Assembly (NCBI RefSeq): GCF_030656345.1
Contig: NZ_JAUSNR010000010.1
Location: forward strand, 310,001-374,000
Origin: Pseudotabrizicola sp.
Lineage (GTDB): Bacteria > Pseudomonadota > Alphaproteobacteria > Rhodobacterales > Rhodobacteraceae
Direction: 5' to 3'
Length of the DNA: 64,000 bases
Made by a program: the position numbers and the translations under genes. Of the stretch, positions 47,133-56,636 are shown piece by piece. The notes under the pieces were generated by a model, which saw nothing but the letters and a program-made list of their open reading frames with translations, ran no database searches and had not been told where the DNA came from. Within the stretch, counting starts at the first letter, position 1; the number at the start of each line of letters is the position of its first letter.

Positions 47133-48443
47133 ATGAAATACATGACCACTTACGACATGATGGAAACCGCGCGCAACACCAATGCCTGGATGGGGGCAAC
47201 CGCGCGGGCGATGGCATCCTATCCGGTGTTTGCGTTGTCGATGAACCCGATGCTGCCGCTGATGGCCGCCTGGGGTGAGGTGACGGAACGGACGTTCGAC
47301 CGCATGGTCGCCAAGCCCGACTGGGGCATCCGCTCGATCGTCGGGGCCGATGGCACCGACCATCTGGTCGATGTGGTCCCGGTGGTGGAACGGCCCTTTG
47401 GCAGCCTGATGAAATTCGACGTGCGTCGGCGGGAGCCGATGAAGCGCCGGGTGCTGATGGTGGCGCCGATGTCAGGGCACTATGCCACGCTGCTGCGCTC
47501 TACCGTGCTGTCGCTGCTGCCCGACTGTGATGTCTATATCACCGACTGGCACAATGCGCGCGACATTCCGGTCAGCGCCGGCAAGTTCGATATTGAGGAT
47601 TATACGCTGTATCTGGCCGAATTCATGCGCGAGCTTGGGTCGGATATCCATGTGATCGCGGTCTGTCAGCCGGTGCCGCTGGCGCTGGCCGCCACCGCCT
47701 ATCTGGCGGCGGAAGACCCCAGCGCGCAGCCGCGCAGCCTGACGCTGATCGGCGGGCCGGTCGACCCGGATGCCGCCGCGACCGAGGTGACCGATTTCGG
47801 CCGCCGGGTGACGATGGGCCAGCTGGAACAGCTGGCGATCCAGCGCGTCGGCTTCAAGTTCAAGGGCGCGGGGCGGCTGGTCTATCCGGGGCTGTTGCAG
47901 TTGCAGAGCTTTATCTCGATGAACGGCGAGCGGCATTCCAAGGCGTTCAGCGAACAGATCATGCGGGTCGCGCGCGGCGAAGCGTCGGATCACGACGGGC
48001 ACAACCGGTTCTACGATGAATATCTGGCCGTGATGGACATGACGGCGGAATTTTATCTTTCGACAGTGGAGCGGATCTTCAAGAACCGTGAAATTGCGAA
48101 GAACGAATTCGTGGTTGCCGGTCGCAAGGTGGATTTCGGCGCGATCACCGATGTGGCGGTCAAGATCGTCGAAGGGGCCAATGATGATATTTCCGCGCCC
48201 GGACAGTGCCTTGCGGCGCTGGACCTGCTGACCAACCTGCCCGACAACAAGAAGGCAGCACACCTGGAACCCGGCGCGGGGCATTACGGGATTTTTGCAG
48301 GCAAGTCCTGGCGGCTGAACATCCGGCCGCTGGTGCTGGCCTTCATCGACGCAAATTCCGACGCGCCGAAGACGGCCAAGGAAAAGACCCCTGCTGCAAA
48401 GCCGGACCAAGGGGAAAACGTGATCAACCTCGCGTCAGCGTAG
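47133..48443 (+). CDS. phaZ: Intracellular PHA depolymerase
   Basis: Degrades stored PHA. The protein is 436 residues from the ATG at 47133, chosen because GGAG lies six bases upstream; ATGs at 47121 and 47127 are in frame. MKYMTTYDMMETARNTNAW is the usual family N-terminus. The family nucleophile is a Cys in a lipase-like box, here AVCQPVPLALA, and the His is in HLEPGAGHYGIFAG. It is divergent from phaC and overlaps the 3' end of a convergent hydrolase gene by nine bases. Confidence 0.95.
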   Translation: MKYMTTYDMMETARNTNAWMGATARAMASYPVFALSMNPMLPLMAAWGEVTERTFDRMVAKPDWGIRSIVGADGTDHLVDVVPVVERPFGSLMKFDVRRREPMKRRVLMVAPMSGHYATLLRSTVLSLLPDCDVYITDWHNARDIPVSAGKFDIEDYTLYLAEFMRELGSDIHVIAVCQPVPLALAATAYLAAEDPSAQPRSLTLIGGPVDPDAAATEVTDFGRRVTMGQLEQLAIQRVGFKFKGAGRLVYPGLLQLQSFISMNGERHSKAFSEQIMRVARGEASDHDGHNRFYDEYLAVMDMTAEFYLSTVERIFKNREIAKNEFVVAGRKVDFGAITDVAVKIVEGANDDISAPGQCLAALDLLTNLPDNKKAAHLEPGAGHYGIFAGKSWRLNIRPLVLAFIDANSDAPKTAKEKTPAAKPDQGENVINLASA

Positions 48444-49142
48444 GATCATCGGACCGGAGAGAAAGCCCTCGATCGCCGTGGTCACGGCATCGGGGGCCTC
48501 CAGCATCGGCAGGTGGCCTGCCTCCTCAATCCGTTTCAACACCGACGACGGCATCAGGTCACGCGCGAATTCCTGACGGCGTAGCGGCAACAGGGTGTCA
48601 TGGATGCCGGTCAACAGCAGCGCGGGCACGGTGGCGCGGCGCAGGGTGCGTTGCTGATCCGGGCGGCGTTGCAGGGCGCGGCACTGGCGCAGATAGACCC
48701 CTTCGCCCAGCCCCAGCGCCATATCCTGCAGCAGCGCCAGCACTGCATCACGGTCCGGCGTATCGGCAAGGGCGTTGGCGGGCACATCCTCGGCCATCGC
48801 GGCCTTGATCCGGCCCGATTGCGCGGCGACCATCCGCGACTCTCGCTGTGCGGCCATCTGCGGTGCCTCGGCCAGCGGGTCGGTGGCGATCAGCACGATA
48901 TGGGTCACCCGGTCAGGCGCACGGCGCAGGATATCAAGCGCCACAACCCCGCCCAGACCATGGCCGACCAGCGCAAAGCGTGGCGGGGCGTGGCGCAAGG
49001 CATCCTCGCTCATCTTCTCGACCGAATCCTGCACCGGCAGATAGATCTGTGCGGGATGACATGTGCCAAGGGCCACAACCTGCGGCAGGAAGGCGCGGGC
49101 GTCCTGCATCAACCCGGGGATGAAAAGGATGGGGTCCGGCAT
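48435..49142 (-). CDS. Alpha/beta hydrolase 1
   Basis: A 235-residue hydrolase with the nucleophile elbow LVGHGLGGVVAL (a Gly replaces the usual Ser of GxSxG: GHGLGG), LLLTGIHDTLLP (Asp) and EEAGHLPMLE (His). The missing Ser at the elbow is notable and may mean a non-hydrolytic or altered role. It has a 9-bp convergent overlap with phaZ, which is suggestive of gene proximity in PHA loci, but function is not assigned. Confidence 0.8.
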   Translation of the reverse strand: MPDPILFIPGLMQDARAFLPQVVALGTCHPAQIYLPVQDSVEKMSEDALRHAPPRFALVGHGLGGVVALDILRRAPDRVTHIVLIATDPLAEAPQMAAQRESRMVAAQSGRIKAAMAEDVPANALADTPDRDAVLALLQDMALGLGEGVYLRQCRALQRRPDQQRTLRRATVPALLLTGIHDTLLPLRRQEFARDLMPSSVLKRIEEAGHLPMLEAPDAVTTAIEGFLSGPMILR

Positions 49143-49251
49143 CAAGCTGCCCTGGTCCGGAAGAAGACAGATATGTTCGAATGTGGCAAGCGATGGCGGG
49201 AAGTTAACAAAATTTTAACCGAAAATATTGGAAAATGACAATCGCTGAAGA

Positions 49252-50010
49252 TCATTCCGACACCCGGTTCAGAATATCAGTGATCGCCTGCGGGATCATC
49301 GCCAGACAGTCGGGGGTGGAAAAGCGGTGGTCTGTGCCCTTGACCAAAGTCAGCCGCAGATCGGGGCTGGTGGCGTGATCCAGCAGCCGCACTGCCACCG
49401 AGGGCGGCACATCGGTATCAGCTGTGCCTTGCAACAGCCTGACCGGAAACGGCAAATCCAAATCGTCGCGCAGGACCAGACGGCTGCGGCCCTCCTCAAT
49501 CAACCGGCGCGTGATGATATAGGGCTGATCGGCGTAGTCTGAGGGCAACTCGACCCGGCCCGCAGTTTCCAGCGTCTGGCGCTGTGCATCGGAAAACCCG
49601 GCCCACATGCTGTCTTCGGTAAAATCCGGCGCGGCGGCGATGCCGACCAGACCAGCCACGCGCTGCGGCATGGCGCGCGCCAGCAACAGCGCGATCCAGC
49701 CGCCCATGGAAGATCCGACGAGGATCTGCGGCCCGGCGGTCAGGGTGGTGATGGCGGCCAGAGCATCTTCAAACCAGTCACCAATCGCGCCATCCAGAAC
49801 ATCGCCCGAAGACTGGCCGTGGCCCGAATAGTCAAACCGCAGGAAGGCGCGGCCCTGCTGTGCCGCCCAGTCCTGCAAAAACAGCGCTTTGGTCCCGGTC
49901 ATATCGGATTTGAACCCGCCGAGGAACACCACACCCGGCCCCTGCCCTGCCATCCGGTGAAAGGCGATGCGCCGGTCCTGCGGGGTGGTCAGAAATTGCG
50001 GCTGTGTCAT
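49252..50010 (-). CDS. Alpha/beta hydrolase 2 (carboxylesterase-like)
   Basis: A 252-residue alpha/beta hydrolase with a complete triad: [16 protein letters not shown] (Ser), [12 protein letters not shown] (Asp) and [10 protein letters not shown] (His). [12 protein letters not shown] is the usual strand-loop before the elbow. It is divergent from thrS; GGGGGA lies six bases before the ATG at 50010. A short A+T-rich gap separates it from hydrolase 1. Substrate is unknown. Confidence 0.9.
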   Translation of the reverse strand: MTQPQFLTTPQDRRIAFHRMAGQGPGVVFLGGFKSDMTGTKALFLQDWAAQQGRAFLRFDYSGHGQSSGDVLDGAIGDWFEDALAAITTLTAGPQILVGSSMGGWIALLLARAMPQRVAGLVGIAAAPDFTEDSMWAGFSDAQRQTLETAGRVELPSDYADQPYIITRRLIEEGRSRLVLRDDLDLPFPVRLLQGTADTDVPPSVAVRLLDHATSPDLRLTLVKGTDHRFSTPDCLAMIPQAITDILNRVSE

Positions 50011-50137
50011 GGCGTCCCCCTGTCCCCGCCCTTCTACGCGAGGGGCGTTGACTTTGCCAAGCGCGGCGGGCAGAAACGCGCCCGATATAACCCGCAACCG
50101 GGCGTTTCGTAGGCGCCAAAACGACGAGGAGGCCGAT

Positions 50138-52084
50138 ATGGCACCGATTTCTCTGACCTTTCCCGATGGCAATGTGCGTGAGTTTGACGCGGGCGTGACG
50201 CCTGCCGAAGTGGCGGCATCTATCGCGCCCAGCCTCGCCAAGGCCGCGATTTCGGCGCAGGTCGATGGCCAGCACTGGGATCTGGCGTGGCCGATCCCGG
50301 GTGATGCGAAACTGGCGATCAACACGCTGAAGGATGATGCAGCGGCGCTGGAACTGATCCGCCACGATTGCGCGCATATCATGGCGCGCGCGGTGCAGGA
50401 GATCTGGCCCGATGTAAAGGTTACCATCGGCCCGGTGCGCGATTACGGCTGGTTTTACGATTTTGACCGGGCCGAGCCATTCACGCCCGACGATCTGGGC
50501 CAGATTGAAGCGAAGATGAAGCAGATTATCAACGCCCGCGAGCCGGTGAAGACCGAGCTGTGGGACCGCGCCCGCGCCCGCGCCTATTATGAAGAGCGCG
50601 GCGAGCCGTTCAAGCTGGAGCTGCTGGACCGGATTCCGGCGGGTGAAGACATCCGCATGTACTGGCATGGGCCGTGGCAGGATCTGTGCCGGGGGCCGCA
50701 TCTGCAACACACGGGGCAAGTGCCTGCCGATGGCTTCAAGCTGACCCATGTGGCGGGGGCGTACTGGCTGGGCGATTCCACGCGCCCGATGCTGCAGCGC
50801 ATCTACGGTGTGGCGTTCCGCAACCGCGACGACCTGAAAGCCCATATGACCATGCTGGAAGAGGCCGCCAAACGCGACCACCGCAAGCTGGGGCGTGAGA
50901 TGGGCCTGTTCCACATGCAGGAAGAAGCACCGGGCCAGATCTTCTGGCACCCGAACGGCTGGAACATCTATGTCGCCTTGCAGGATTACATGCGCCGCAG
51001 GCAGCGGGCCGATGGCTATGTCGAGGTGAACACGCCGCAGGTGGTAAACCGCAAGCTGTGGGAAGCCTCGGGTCACTGGGAGAACTATCAGGAAAACATG
51101 TTCATCGTTGAAGTTGACGAGGAACATGCCCGCGAAAAGACGGTGAACGCGCTCAAACCCATGAACTGCCCCTGCCATGTGCAGATCTTCAACGTCGGCC
51201 TGAAAAGCTATCGTGATCTGCCGATCCGGATGGCGGAGTTCGGGTCTTGTGCCCGCTATGAACCCTCGGGTGCGCTGCATGGCATCATGCGGGTGCGCGG
51301 GTTCACGCAGGATGACGCGCATATCTTCTGCACACTGGCACAGGTGGAGGAAGAGTCGAAGAAGTTCATCCAGCTGCTGGCGCGGGTCTATTCGGACCTT
51401 GGCTTTGACAAATGGCGGGTGAAGCTGTCGACGCGGCCGGAAAAGCGGGTCGGGTCTGATGAGATCTGGGACAAGATGGAAGAGGCGCTGGCCAATGCCT
51501 GCCGCGCGGCTGGTTATGAGTTCGAACTGTTCCCCGGCGAAGGCGCGTTCTATGCGCCCAAGCTGGAATTCGTGCTGACCGACGCGATTGGCCGTGACTG
51601 GCAGTGCGGCACCCTGCAGTTGGACCCGAACCTGCCCGAACGGCTGGATGCGGCCTATATTGGCGAAGACGGCGCGAAACACCGGCCCTTTATGCTGCAC
51701 CGCGCGGTTCTGGGCAGTTTTGAGCGGTTCATCGGCATTCTGATCGAGAACTTTGCCGGCAAGCTGCCGTTCTGGCTTGCCCCGCGTCAGGTGGTGGTGG
51801 CGTCGATCGTGTCGGACGCCGACCCCTTTGTCGAAGAGGTGGTGACGGCGCTGACGCTGGCGGGCATCCGGGCCGAGGCTGACATGCGCAACGAAAAGAT
51901 CAACTACAAGGTGCGTGAGCATTCGGTGGGTAAGGTGCCGGTCATCCTCGCCATCGGGATGAAGGAAGTGGAAGAGCGCACGGTTTCGGTGCGGCGCCTT
52001 GGAGAGACCCAGACCCGCGTGGCGGCGCTGGATGCGCTGGTGGCAGAGCTGAAGGCCGAGGCGTTGCCGCCCGATCTGCGCTGA
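50138..52084 (+). CDS. thrS: Threonyl-tRNA synthetase
   Basis: Class II synthetase of 648 residues: N-terminal TGS domain ([14 protein letters not shown]), the tRNA_SAD editing domain with [11 protein letters not shown], the catalytic core with [10 protein letters not shown] (zinc Cys), and the C-terminal anticodon domain. GAGGAGG sits five bases before the ATG at 50138, which decides the start. It is followed by a GC hairpin. Confidence 0.98.
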   Translation: MAPISLTFPDGNVREFDAGVTPAEVAASIAPSLAKAAISAQVDGQHWDLAWPIPGDAKLAINTLKDDAAALELIRHDCAHIMARAVQEIWPDVKVTIGPVRDYGWFYDFDRAEPFTPDDLGQIEAKMKQIINAREPVKTELWDRARARAYYEERGEPFKLELLDRIPAGEDIRMYWHGPWQDLCRGPHLQHTGQVPADGFKLTHVAGAYWLGDSTRPMLQRIYGVAFRNRDDLKAHMTMLEEAAKRDHRKLGREMGLFHMQEEAPGQIFWHPNGWNIYVALQDYMRRRQRADGYVEVNTPQVVNRKLWEASGHWENYQENMFIVEVDEEHAREKTVNALKPMNCPCHVQIFNVGLKSYRDLPIRMAEFGSCARYEPSGALHGIMRVRGFTQDDAHIFCTLAQVEEESKKFIQLLARVYSDLGFDKWRVKLSTRPEKRVGSDEIWDKMEEALANACRAAGYEFELFPGEGAFYAPKLEFVLTDAIGRDWQCGTLQLDPNLPERLDAAYIGEDGAKHRPFMLHRAVLGSFERFIGILIENFAGKLPFWLAPRQVVVASIVSDADPFVEEVVTALTLAGIRAEADMRNEKINYKVREHSVGKVPVILAIGMKEVEERTVSVRRLGETQTRVAALDALVAELKAEALPPDLR

Positions 52085-52109
52085 GGCGATTGCGGGTGAT
52101 CACAGACCA

Positions 52110-52126
52110 GGGGGCTTCGCGCCCCC
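52110..52126 (+). terminator. Terminator after thrS
   Basis: GGGGGC and GCCCCC arms around TTCGC, 26 bases after the thrS stop; no T-run. Confidence 0.6.
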
Positions 52127-52135
52127 CGGACCCCC

Positions 52136-52160
52136 GCGGGATATTTTCAGACCGAAAATA
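52136..52160 (+). repeat. GCGGGATATTTT element with hairpin
   Basis: GCGGGATATTTT begins here; TATTTTC (52142-52148) and GAAAATA (52154-52160) form a 7-bp A+T hairpin. The GCGG(G)GATATTT core also occurs after valS near 26947. Confidence 0.5.
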
Positions 52161-52517
52161 AGGGCCAGGAAGGTCGGCCCGATCTTGCCAGATGCATGGG
52201 CCCTTTAAGGCGACCCGGTCGTGTGCGGACGTTGTGGTAGTCCCCTTGCCGCTGATGGGGGGCCGGGTGGATCGGTTTTTGGCGGGTCGGTGGGTGCGCA
52301 AACTGCGCAGAAAACTGCCGACGGACCAGAAAACCTGCCCCCGGGGCAATGTTGCGGAAGATGAAACCGCGAAACCTCTTGATTTTAAGCGAAAGTGAGT
52401 CATCCTTGGGTCAAGTGATGACAGACTTTCTGACCGCCTCGCAGACCGAAGGCCGTAGAATCTGGCGGAACGGCTTGCGGCAATTCCGCTGCGAGGTGAG
52501 TTGAGAGGAGAGACGGC

Positions 52518-52724
52518 ATGCCCACCGGCACAGTGAAATGGTTCAATGCAACCAAGGGGTTCGGCTTTATCGCACCCGATGATGGCGGCAAGGACATCTT
52601 CGTTCATATTTCTGCGGTTGAACGCGCCGGGCTGCAAGGCCTGAACGACAACCAGAAGATTGCCTATGAACTGCAGTCGGGCCGTGATGGCCGGGAATCG
52701 GCCAGCGACCTGCGGCTCCTTTGA
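52518..52724 (+). CDS. cspA: Cold-shock protein CspA family
   Basis: A 68-residue cold-shock domain: GTVKWFNATKGFGFIAP (RNP1) and DIFVHISAVE (RNP2) are intact, so it binds single-stranded RNA/DNA and acts as an RNA chaperone. GAGAGGAG precedes the ATG. A long upstream leader and a strong bidirectional terminator downstream are typical. It may be constitutive or cold-induced; this cannot be told here. Confidence 0.96.
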   Translation: MPTGTVKWFNATKGFGFIAPDDGGKDIFVHISAVERAGLQGLNDNQKIAYELQSGRDGRESASDLRLL

Positions 52725-52771
52725 CTGTCGGCCTGTGAAGACACGGGCCTTTTCAGGACTGATTCGACAAA

Positions 52772-52800
52772 CCAAACGGTCCGCTGTGCGGGCCGTTTGG
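52772..52800. terminator. Bidirectional terminator between cspA and ArsC-like gene
   Basis: CCAAACGGTCCGC and GCGGGCCGTTTGG, a 13-bp stem with one G-U type pair and a TGT loop, between convergent genes. Confidence 0.8.
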
Positions 52801-52814
52801 CATTTCGGGCGGCG

Positions 52815-53144
52815 TCAGCCGGTGGTCAGCGCATCAATGGTGGCCTGATCCCAGCCCAGATACCATTTGCCACCCGCATCAATTACCGGGCGTTTCATCA
52901 CGGCGGGTTGGCTGCTGATCTGTGCCTCGGGGTCTGACGCCTTAAGAAAATCGCTGAACCCCCGGTAGGTGGTCGAGGTCTTGTTGATGATCCGGTCACC
53001 GAATTCGGTGACAATCTTGTCGATCTCGGCTTCATTCAGCGGATCTTTGCGCACGTCGCGGAAGGTGACGGGGTGGCCTGCGGCCTCCAGCGTCTTGATC
53101 GCCTTTTTGCAGGTGTCGCAGGTGGAAATGCCGTACAGGATCAT
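52815..53144 (-). CDS. ArsC/Spx-family thioredoxin-fold protein
   Basis: A 109-residue protein with the ArsC-type N-terminus ILYGISTCDTCKKA (CxxC pair) and KRPVIDAGGKW. Family members are arsenate reductases or Spx-like regulators. An arsenic operon is absent, so the exact role is open. GAGG seven bases upstream supports the ATG at 53144; longer starts are in frame but less likely. Confidence 0.9.
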   Translation of the reverse strand: MILYGISTCDTCKKAIKTLEAAGHPVTFRDVRKDPLNEAEIDKIVTEFGDRIINKTSTTYRGFSDFLKASDPEAQISSQPAVMKRPVIDAGGKWYLGWDQATIDALTTG

Positions 53145-53216
53145 TGGGGGCCTCATAAGATCTGGTCTGGGGGATGTGTAACCCGGCGTGGCGCGCGCGG
53201 CCACCCCCCTGCGCTT

Positions 53217-53612
53217 TCAGCCGAGCAGTGCGCGGGTGATCGTCACCCCAGCCCAAGCGGAAAACGCGGTCAGCACGGTGCCCCAAAGCGTATCGGTGAT
53301 CACCATCGACCAGTGCCAGTCGCGCAAAATGGCATAGCTGGTGAATTCATAGGTGCCGTAAGCCATGGCCCCGATGATCGCGGCGGGCAGGATCAACGGC
53401 GCGCCGTCGCGCAGGGCGGGCAGGCTGACCAGATACAAAAGACCCGCAACATAGGCCGCATAGAACAGCCCGGCGGGCGCATAGCGGATCGGTTCAGCCA
53501 TCAGCGCGCCGATGTGGCGGGTAAACAACGGCTTCATCACCAGCGTCAGCATGATCGCATCGACGATCAGAAACACCAGCGCGGTGGACAGATAGAGGGT
53601 CACAAGTTGCAT
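53217..53612 (-). CDS. DUF2177 family membrane protein
   Basis: A 131-residue membrane protein with four hydrophobic segments: LVTLYLSTALVFLIVDAIML, then a helix around PAGLFYAAYVAGLLYL, PAAIIGAMAYGTYEFTSYA and the C-terminal DTLWGTVLTAFSAWAG. This is the DUF2177 family, function unknown. AGGGAG precedes the ATG at 53612. Two hairpins lie between it and pstA. Confidence 0.9.
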   Translation of the reverse strand: MQLVTLYLSTALVFLIVDAIMLTLVMKPLFTRHIGALMAEPIRYAPAGLFYAAYVAGLLYLVSLPALRDGAPLILPAAIIGAMAYGTYEFTSYAILRDWHWSMVITDTLWGTVLTAFSAWAGVTITRALLG

Positions 53613-53786
53613 CGGAAACTCCCTTTTCCACGATGATAGGTCGCAGAAGAGAAAGGTCACGCTTTGCTTTGCAGGGCTGTGGCAAAGCTGCCTCAGCCGG
53701 GGCGGCGACCCTGGCACCGGCAGGGCGCACGGCGCGGAGGGACCGGGATGCCGGGGGAGCCTCTCGCCGAAGTGGTGCGCCAATGC

Positions 53787-53820
53787 GCAGCAATCGCGAC
53801 GCTGACGCCGCGATTGCTGC
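53787..53820. repeat. Strong inverted repeat between pstA and DUF2177
   Basis: GCAGCAATCGCG and CGCGATTGCTGC, a 12-bp perfect stem with a 10-base loop. It sits in the gap where pstB would normally begin. No pstB-like reading frame is present. Confidence 0.7.
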
Positions 53821-53839
53821 TGAGCCCTGCGTTGTGCAA

Positions 53840-53857
53840 CACCGCCTGTTGGCGGTG
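53840..53857 (-). terminator. Hairpin just after pstA
   Basis: CACCGCC and GGCGGTG around a 4-base loop; on the minus strand it starts four bases after the pstA stop. A terminator here would end the transcript before any pstB. Confidence 0.55.
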
Positions 53858-53860
53858 CGC

Positions 53861-55162
53861 CTACCAGTTACGCTCGAACCGCGATCGCAGGTAAATCGCC
53901 GCAGCATTCATCATCACAAGAAAGCCCAGCAGAACCAGAATGGCGGCAGAGGTCCGGCTGGCAAAGCCGCGTTCCGGGCTGTCGGCCCAGATGAAGATCT
54001 GGGTTGGCAGGGCGGTCGATGCGTCAAACGGGCTTGAGGGTGCGGCCGTGACGAAAGCGTTCATGCCGATCAGCAGCAGCGGTGCGGTTTCCCCCAGCGC
54101 CTGCGCCAGCCCGATGATCGTGCCGGTCATGATACCCGGCATGGCGAGCGGCAGAACGTGATGGAACACGACCTGCTGCTTGGAGGCACCCACGCCAAGG
54201 GCTGCCTCGCGGATCGACGGCGGCACGGCCTTGAGGGCGGCGCGCGTGGCGATGATGATGGTGGGCAGCGTCATCAGCGCCAGCACCAGACCCCCGACCA
54301 GCGGAACCGACCGGCCCATCCCCAAGGCCCCCACAAACACCGCAAGCCCCAGCAGACCGAACACAACAGACGGCACAGCCGCAAGATTGTTGATGTTGAC
54401 CTCGATAAAATCGCTGATCTTGTTCTTGGGGGCGAATTCCTCAAGATAGATCGCGGCACCGATTCCGATCGGGAATGACAGGACAAAGCAGGTCAGCAGC
54501 GCCCAGAAGGACCCCATGATCGCCCCGCGCAGACCGGCAAGCTCTGGGAAGCGGGAATCTGCGTTGTTGATCAGCGCAGTGTTGAGCGGCTTGGTCACCC
54601 GGTTGTCGGCGATCATCCGGTCAAAGATTGCAATCTCATCATCCTTGAGGCGACGGAACTGCTCGGGCGTTTCGCGGTCGATCAGGCCTTTGGCCAGTTG
54701 GTCGAACGCGTCGGATGTCGGCACGTTCAGCTTGACTGTCTGCCCCATAAGCCCCGGTTCAGCGACGATCCGGTCGCGCGCGGTGAATTGCGCCGCATTC
54801 GACAGAACGCCAACGGCCTTGCGCTGCTCATCTGCGGCCAGACCGGGCAGCGAGGCCGCGACCGAGGCCTGCATCAGCCCACGATAATCGGATCGTGCAA
54901 GGTTGTCAGGGTTGATGAACTCGGGGCTGAAGGTCACGTCCAGTGTGACGTGGGTCTGGGTGAAGGCATGTCGCCCGGTCAGCACCAGCGAGCCGATCAG
55001 AATGGCAAGCATGGCAAAGGCAAAGCCGATGGCACCAAGGCCGATGTATTTCAGCCTGGCCTCAGACCGGTTGCGCTTTTTGACGAGTGCGCTGCTGGCA
55101 GACGAGGTCAGGTTGATCTTGCCGGACGGAGAGGCGGCGGACGCGGAGGTTGTATCGGTCAT
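53861..55162 (-). CDS. pstA: Phosphate ABC transporter permease PstA
   Basis: A 433-residue inner-membrane permease of the phosphate transporter. A long N-terminal region (about residues 1-200) with one early helix is normal for this family in Rhodobacteraceae; the permease core with the EAA loop (ALGVGASKQQVVFHHVLPLAMPG) is C-terminal. It follows pstC by 10 bases. Unusually, neither pstB nor phoU follows it. Confidence 0.95.
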   Translation of the reverse strand: MTDTTSASAASPSGKINLTSSASSALVKKRNRSEARLKYIGLGAIGFAFAMLAILIGSLVLTGRHAFTQTHVTLDVTFSPEFINPDNLARSDYRGLMQASVAASLPGLAADEQRKAVGVLSNAAQFTARDRIVAEPGLMGQTVKLNVPTSDAFDQLAKGLIDRETPEQFRRLKDDEIAIFDRMIADNRVTKPLNTALINNADSRFPELAGLRGAIMGSFWALLTCFVLSFPIGIGAAIYLEEFAPKNKISDFIEVNINNLAAVPSVVFGLLGLAVFVGALGMGRSVPLVGGLVLALMTLPTIIIATRAALKAVPPSIREAALGVGASKQQVVFHHVLPLAMPGIMTGTIIGLAQALGETAPLLLIGMNAFVTAAPSSPFDASTALPTQIFIWADSPERGFASRTSAAILVLLGFLVMMNAAAIYLRSRFERNW

Positions 55163-55172
55163 TTCCTGATCC

Positions 55173-56549
55173 TCAATCGTAGACTTCGCGGTACTTGCGC
55201 ACGATGCGCAGTGCCAGAACGTTGATCCCCAGCGTCACGATGAACAACATCATGCCGAGCGCGAAGGCTGCGAGGGTTTTAGGGTTGTCGAAGGAACTGT
55301 CGCCGATCAACAGCGTCACGATCTGCACGGTTACCGTGGTGACCGAATCGAGCGGGTTGATCGTCATCTTGGCGATCAGGCCCGCTGCCATCACCACAAT
55401 CATCGTCTCACCAATGGCCCGGCTGACCGCCAGAAGCACACCACCCACAATGCCCGGAATGGCCGCCGGAAACAGGACCTTGGTGACCGTTTCGGCACGG
55501 GTGGCACCCAGCGCCAGCGAGCCATCGCGCAAAGAGCGCGGCACAGCCGACAGCGCGTCATCGGCAAAGGACGAGATGAACGGGATCAGCATGACCCCCA
55601 TGACAATCCCCGCCGCCATCGCGGTATTGGGGGCAATGGGAAGGCCCGACCATTCGCCAAAGCCGCGCAGGGCGGGTGCAATGGTCAGCACGGCGAAGAA
55701 CCCGTACACAACCGTCGGGATTCCGGCCAGAACTTCCAGCACCGGCTTGGCAATCTTGCGAAATGTCGGCGAAGCGAATTCGTTCAGATAGATCGCCGAC
55801 AACAGGCCCACAGGCGTTGCGATGAACAGGGCGACAGTGGAAATCACCAGCGTACCCAGCAGAACCGGCAACCATCCGAAGGCACCCGCAGCCGCAATCT
55901 GGTCGGCCCGCAGCGGGATCTGCGGTTCCCACTTGGTGCCGAACAGGAATTCGTACCAGGGCACCAGGGTGAAAAAGTGATAGGTCTCGAACATCAGCGA
56001 GGCGATGATGCCGACGGTTGTAAAGATCGCGACCGTCGAGCAAAAGATCATCAGCCCCGACACAATGCCTTCGGCACCCTGACGGGCGCGAAAATCCGGC
56101 GCAACCCGGCGCCATGAGAAAAAGGCAAGCCCGCCCGCGATGGCCAGCGTCAGCACCACCATTAGGGTCGACGCCGTTGAACGCAGCGCGGTCATCCGCT
56201 CGGCCGCTTCGATTTTCCACGGATCGGGGGTTCCGAACATCCGCCCGCCGGCAATCTGTTTGATTTCTGACAGGATCAGCTGCACGCCGCCCGTATCAAG
56301 GCCATCGGTCACGCCGACAGGCAGACCCGCCATCGTCATGCGATCGATCACATTGCCTTGCAGCATCTGCCAAAGCAGCAGGAACACAAGCGTCGGAACC
56401 AGCACCATCAGCGCCGCATAAAGCCCGTGAAACCCTGCAAGGGAATGCAGCCGGAAGCCCTTGGCGCGCAACTGGTTCGCCGCCGCGCGGTTCAGCATGT
56501 AGCCAAACACGACGACGACAAAAAGAATAAGAAATGCAAGCGATGTCAT
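55173..56549 (-). CDS. pstC: Phosphate ABC transporter permease PstC
   Basis: A 458-residue permease, the longer PstC form found in Rhodobacteraceae, with a hydrophobic N-terminal extension and the EAA loop LALGATRAETVTKVLFPAAIPG in the C-terminal half. It pairs with PstA. It is 87 bases after pstS. Confidence 0.95.
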   Translation of the reverse strand: MTSLAFLILFVVVVFGYMLNRAAANQLRAKGFRLHSLAGFHGLYAALMVLVPTLVFLLLWQMLQGNVIDRMTMAGLPVGVTDGLDTGGVQLILSEIKQIAGGRMFGTPDPWKIEAAERMTALRSTASTLMVVLTLAIAGGLAFFSWRRVAPDFRARQGAEGIVSGLMIFCSTVAIFTTVGIIASLMFETYHFFTLVPWYEFLFGTKWEPQIPLRADQIAAAGAFGWLPVLLGTLVISTVALFIATPVGLLSAIYLNEFASPTFRKIAKPVLEVLAGIPTVVYGFFAVLTIAPALRGFGEWSGLPIAPNTAMAAGIVMGVMLIPFISSFADDALSAVPRSLRDGSLALGATRAETVTKVLFPAAIPGIVGGVLLAVSRAIGETMIVVMAAGLIAKMTINPLDSVTTVTVQIVTLLIGDSSFDNPKTLAAFALGMMLFIVTLGINVLALRIVRKYREVYD

Positions 56550-56636
56550 GGTCGCTCCGGACTCTGGGTTTCATGGGCCGACATGGAAGAACGTGCCGCC
56601 CGGAGGCTCCGGGCGGCACGCTAGGTCAGAGCAGGA

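Larger units (their letters stand above)
52085..52517. other. Intergenic region between thrS and cspA
   Basis: 433 bases. It begins with a GC terminator hairpin, then a GCGGGATATTTT element with a small A+T hairpin. The short frame at 52192-52398 has no ribosome site or recognised product and is not called. The last 130 bases look like a long cold-shock 5' leader with GAGAGGAGAG just before the cspA start. Confidence 0.55.

Noticed and set aside
49832..51922. A long minus-strand open frame opposite thrS
   Set aside because: It is the shadow of the highly biased GC codon use of thrS; no ribosome site or recognisable domain.
52192..52398. A 68-codon plus-strand frame in the thrS-cspA gap
   Set aside because: No ribosome site, no hydrophobic or domain feature; Arg-rich composition is as expected for random GC-rich DNA.
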